Below are positions 61,579 to 64,000 of a stretch of 64,000 bases of DNA, piece after piece. The stretch's first letter is position 1; the number at the start of each line of letters is the position of its first letter. A program made the translations under genes and the position numbers. The notes below the pieces were generated by a model. The model saw only the letters and a list, made by a program, of their open reading frames with translations, ran no database searches and was not told the DNA's origin. The stretch lies in assembly GCA_050260275.1 (NCBI GenBank), contig JBLNBX010000090.1, forward strand, positions 1-64,000, given 5' to 3'. This DNA is from DATMXS01 sp050260275. GTDB taxonomy: Bacteria; Acidobacteriota; Terriglobia; Bryobacterales; Bryobacteraceae.

Positions 61579-62473
61579 GCTTGGCCTCTTCGAGCGCCAC
61601 CGGCAGCCAGCCCGCGAACCACTCGCGGAACGCTTCGAGGCGGCGAGCCGAAGCCGCGCCGAACGACACCGAGTGCGGGCCGATAGTGAAGCCGCGCGCC
61701 GCAACCGCCTCGCGAATTGCTATCGGAGGCGCGAAAGAGCACATGTGGCGCAAGAACTCCTGCAGCAGGGCGTCGAGCCGCTCCACCGCGCTCCGGTTGC
61801 CGCAGGTGATCGCGCGATCCAACGCCACCACAAGTTCCGGAACCGCTGATGCGACGCCCGAGATAATCCCATCCGCACCGGCCATCCGAGCGGGGGTGAA
61901 GAGCACGTCGTGGCCCACCAGGAGGCTGAAGGGCGCCGCTTCCCGCGCCTCCTTCAGCCTGATGAAGTCGGGCCAGGAGCCGCTCGAGTCCTTGATGCCC
62001 GCGAATGCGCCGGTCGCGAGCAACTCGGCAGCGGTCTCGGGCTCGATCCGGGTCGCGAACTGCGGGACGCTGTACAGCAATATGGGGATATCGCCGGCCT
62101 GCTCGGCGAACGCCAGGTAGAAGTCTCGGATCTCCTCCTGCGAGTACGGGAAATAGTACGGCGGCGCGACCAGGAGCGCCGCGGCTCCGGCGGCCGCCGC
62201 CTCGTGGGCCAGCAGCACGGCTCCGTCCAGCGCCGAATGAGACACGCCGGCCACCACCGGAACCCGGCTGCGCTTCACTCCCAGCTTTACCAGCCGGATG
62301 CGTTCTTCGATCGTGAAATGCGTAAACTCGCCTGTAGAACCCAGCAGCGCGACGCCCGAGATGCCGGCCGCGCAGAGGAAATCGAGCAGCTCGAAGGCGG
62401 CCCCAAGGTCGATCTCGGGACCCTGCCGCCGCGGGGTGACCGCCGCGGCAAATACCCCACCAAGAGCGGCCAT
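61571..62473 (-). CDS. DapA/NanA-superfamily aldolase, not canonical DapA
   Basis: 300 residues from the ATG at 62473. TIM-barrel class I aldolase: LLGSTGEFTHFTIEER, Schiff-base Lys in AGIKDSSGSW, Tyr in ILLYSVPQF, and GADGIISGVASAVPEL. The arginine that DHDPS carries just after the YNVP motif is missing (YSVPQFA), which argues against 4-hydroxy-tetrahydrodipicolinate synthase. The substrate is probably another 2-oxo acid. Overlaps the secreted hydrolase gene by 8 nt. Confidence 0.85.
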   Translation of the reverse strand: MAALGGVFAAAVTPRRQGPEIDLGAAFELLDFLCAAGISGVALLGSTGEFTHFTIEERIRLVKLGVKRSRVPVVAGVSHSALDGAVLLAHEAAAAGAAALLVAPPYYFPYSQEEIRDFYLAFAEQAGDIPILLYSVPQFATRIEPETAAELLATGAFAGIKDSSGSWPDFIRLKEAREAAPFSLLVGHDVLFTPARMAGADGIISGVASAVPELVVALDRAITCGNRSAVERLDALLQEFLRHMCSFAPPIAIREAVAARGFTIGPHSVSFGAASARRLEAFREWFAGWLPVALEEAKHA

Positions 62474-62636
62474 AGCTTCAAGATACACCTGCGGAGTTGG
62501 CCGGTCCGGCACGCCGCGAATGCCGTGTGGTACCCACAACGGTCTCCAGCCGCAGCGAGGAACCCGCACGGGATGCGCGCTAGGATGAAATCGCTTCCCC
62601 CCTCGGCTGATCGTTCTTTAGTTACTCGGAGGTAAG

Positions 62637-63113
62637 ATGCTCAGACCACAGGGAAGTCTTCGCCAGGTCTTCGACGATGCGAGCGGACTCGAGGGCGGCG
62701 GGCGGGAACGCACTGGCGATCTCACCAGCAGCGGCCCGACGGCATTCGACACCGCCCGGCGCCGCCATCTCGAACCCGGCGCGCTCGGCGAGCGGGAGAT
62801 CATCGAAAGCGTTGAGTCCAGCGCCTTTCCAGAGCGGCACATAGCCGGCGCTCCGGGCATTGGGATGGCGCCTGGAATTACTACAGGCCCCGAGCATCAG
62901 ATAAGCGGGCCTGGCACAGCCACCAGGGCGGGAAGGTTTGCCGGCGAGGGTGCCGCCGGTGTGGTTCGCCTGGCTCGTAAGGCGCGTAGTATGCGGCAGA
63001 TGAACGCCAGGGAGATGCGCTACGAAGCCGAGCGATATGTAGCCACTCACCCGTACTCGCTACTCGTTGCGGCAGTGGCAGGCTTCTTGCTCGGCAGGCT
63101 CATGCGGCGGTAG
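62637..63113 (+). CDS. Small membrane-anchored protein, DUF883-like tail
   Basis: 158 residues. A long low-complexity polar N-terminus, a helical stretch RLARKARSMRQMNARE, and a C-terminal anchor YVATHPYSLLVAAVAGFLLG ending RLMRR, the tail pattern of ElaB/YqjD-type (DUF883) proteins. The upstream start is uncertain. First of three membrane genes in a row. Confidence 0.6.
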   Translation: MLRPQGSLRQVFDDASGLEGGGRERTGDLTSSGPTAFDTARRRHLEPGALGEREIIESVESSAFPERHIAGAPGIGMAPGITTGPEHQISGPGTATRAGRFAGEGAAGVVRLARKARSMRQMNAREMRYEAERYVATHPYSLLVAAVAGFLLGRLMRR

Positions 63114-63141
63114 GGACTGCCGCGCCCAGAGGGGGATCGAT

Positions 63142-63633
63142 ATGGCAACAATGTACGAACCCGAGTTCCCTTCAGGCCCCGGCGCAGGCCGGGCTCCGCT
63201 GCCCGAGCGCCCGGTAGCGGAGGTGTTGAAGGATATCGTCGGAAACATTCGCGAAATCATACGTTCTGAGATAGTTCTGGCCCGGGAGGAGATGCGCGAC
63301 AAGGCCCGAACCGCGGGCAAGGCTTCCGTGATGGTCGCAGCCGGCGCGGTTCTGCTGCTGTTCGGCTTCGGATTCCTGCTGGCAGCGATCTATGCCGCGC
63401 TCGATATCGTGATGCCGGCGTGGGCCGCCGCACTGATAGTCTTCGGCCTGATGCTGATCATAGGAGGCGCCCTCGCATCCATAGGGTTGAACAGGCTTAA
63501 GCGCATCGACCCGGCGCCGCGGCGCGCGCTCTTCACCGCCAGAGAAACCGTCGATACCGTCAGCCTCAACGCGAAGGATACGGCGCAAACAGTGAAGGAG
63601 GGAGTCCAGTGGACCAGAGACCGCGTGCGGTAA
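63142..63633 (+). CDS. Phage-holin-like superfamily 3.6 membrane protein (YqjE-like)
   Basis: 163 residues from the ATG at 63142, preceded by GGGGG. An amphipathic N-terminal helix (VLKDIVGNIREIIRSEIVLA) is followed by two membrane helices, MVAAGAVLLLFGFGFLLAAI and WAAALIVFGLMLIIGGALAS, then a polar tail with TARETVDTVSLNAK. This is the Phage_holin_3_6/YqjE pattern. It is unlikely to be a true holin: no lysis genes are near, and the three-gene cassette resembles YqjD-YqjE-YqjK stress operons. Confidence 0.8.
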   Translation: MATMYEPEFPSGPGAGRAPLPERPVAEVLKDIVGNIREIIRSEIVLAREEMRDKARTAGKASVMVAAGAVLLLFGFGFLLAAIYAALDIVMPAWAAALIVFGLMLIIGGALASIGLNRLKRIDPAPRRALFTARETVDTVSLNAKDTAQTVKEGVQWTRDRVR

Positions 63634-63914
63634 CACCCGAGCGGAGGCGCGAGGAGGCGATTGTCGCCCACATCGAGGCGGAGCGCATGCGCCTCGGCGA
63701 AAACATCCAGCAGCTTCGGGCACATCTTGGCGACAACATCCACGACGCTGGCGAGAGGGTCGGCCGCGTGACGGACCGGGCCAGGGATTTCGCTTCCCGC
63801 GCCCGGCAAACCGCCGATCCGCGCACGTGGATTCGTGAGCGGCCTTTGCTGCTGGTCGGGATCTCGTTCTTAGTGGGATTCTGGCTCGCCTTCGGCGGCA
63901 GGCGCCGCTGTTGA
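63609..63914 (+). CDS. DUF3618-like membrane-anchored protein
   Basis: 101 residues, GTG start with AGGAGG six nt upstream, overlapping the preceding gene by 25 nt. Helical body IEAERMRLGENIQQLRAHLG, the DUF3618 theme in which an R-x-x-L/M-x-x-N/T-I-x-x-L helix is followed by a C-terminal membrane helix (LLLVGISFLVGFWLAFGG). Probably acts with the two preceding proteins at the membrane. Confidence 0.75.
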   Translation: MDQRPRAVTPERRREEAIVAHIEAERMRLGENIQQLRAHLGDNIHDAGERVGRVTDRARDFASRARQTADPRTWIRERPLLLVGISFLVGFWLAFGGRRRC

Positions 63915-63963
63915 CCCGCCATGAACGGCCCGGACGCGCTGCCGGGTTCGATATCATGGCGGG

Positions 63964-64000
63964 ATGAAGCAGGTTAACGTCGCGGTCATCGGCCTCGGCA
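63964..64000 (+). CDS. Start of a Rossmann-fold oxidoreductase (partial)
   Basis: Only 12 residues lie in the window: MKQVNVAVIGLG. The beta strand and the beginning of a GxGxxG loop suggest a dinucleotide-binding enzyme, most often Gfo/Idh/MocA type. Confidence 0.55.
   Translation, partial: MKQVNVAVIGLG

Noticed and set aside
61571..62473. Canonical dapA completing the lysine operon
   Set aside because: The arginine after the YNVP-type motif is missing and the gene sits in an unrelated operon, so it is called only as a superfamily member.
63142..63633. Prophage holin
   Set aside because: The holin-like fold is present, but there is no endolysin, phage structural gene or integrase. The neighbours suggest a chromosomal stress cassette.

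Overview
The window is a GC-rich, densely packed stretch of bacterial chromosome with no insertion sequence, prophage, integrase or CRISPR array. LpxC indicates an LPS-bearing, Gram-negative cell. An Acidobacteriota, Bryobacterales/Solibacter-like host is my best inference. It rests on the protein styles: an aldo/keto reductase with a ferredoxin tail, a DUF6599-type lipoprotein, many small secreted proteins, a two-domain FtcD, and F0 genes separated from F1. A marker-gene tree would be needed to settle this.

Layout. 1-8.2 kb: tRNA-Glu, an S24 peptidase, a multi-PAS hybrid histidine kinase whose receiver lacks its phospho-acceptor Asp, a secreted beta-helix protein, an aldo/keto reductase and a secreted hypothetical. 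8.3-10.9 kb: an F0-only ATP synthase cluster (atpZ, atpI-like, a, c) behind a LytTR response regulator. 10.9-17.8 kb: envelope and lipid genes (inositol-phosphate synthase, an SDR epimerase, an ABC exporter, YdcF, a CDP-alcohol phosphotransferase, lpxC). 17.9-25.1 kb: polA, then a lysine-biosynthesis operon (M20 deacylase, asd, lysC, dapB) led by a sigma70-type promoter and an L-box lysine riboswitch. 25.3-26.1 kb: two small secreted proteins, one with 11 cysteines, behind a near-consensus promoter. 26.3-30.7 kb: histidine degradation (hutU, hutI, ftcD). 30.8-34.6 kb: aroC, def, fmt, argJ.

34.6-38.6 kb: a GT2 glycosyltransferase, a TgpA-like transglutaminase and a lipoprotein. 38.6-44.8 kb: a divergent phosphoglucose-isomerase homologue, a 50-residue membrane protein, rph, rdgB, mnmA, a SAM hydroxide adenosyltransferase and a frameshifted mutM. 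44.8-50.7 kb: a homocysteine methyltransferase/MTHFR fusion, a Sua5/YrdC protein, a 6S RNA, YmdB, a diguanylate cyclase and a TrpB2-type synthase. 50.7-57.2 kb: uvrC, a CtpF-like P-type ATPase with a CBS-like fragment upstream, a TPR protein, and a translationally coupled HU-like / HU-TIR pair. 57.3-62.5 kb: a chain of start-stop overlaps (DapA-family aldolase, secreted hydrolase, PLP decarboxylase, pyrD, ridA). 62.6-63.9 kb: three small membrane stress-type proteins; a Rossmann oxidoreductase begins at the right edge.

The strongest non-routine items are the HU/TIR two-gene module, the lysine riboswitch with its promoter and expression platform, the 6S RNA, the strongly driven cysteine-rich secreted protein, the degenerate receiver and the single-base break in mutM. 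All homology statements come from reading motifs by eye; no database search was run.
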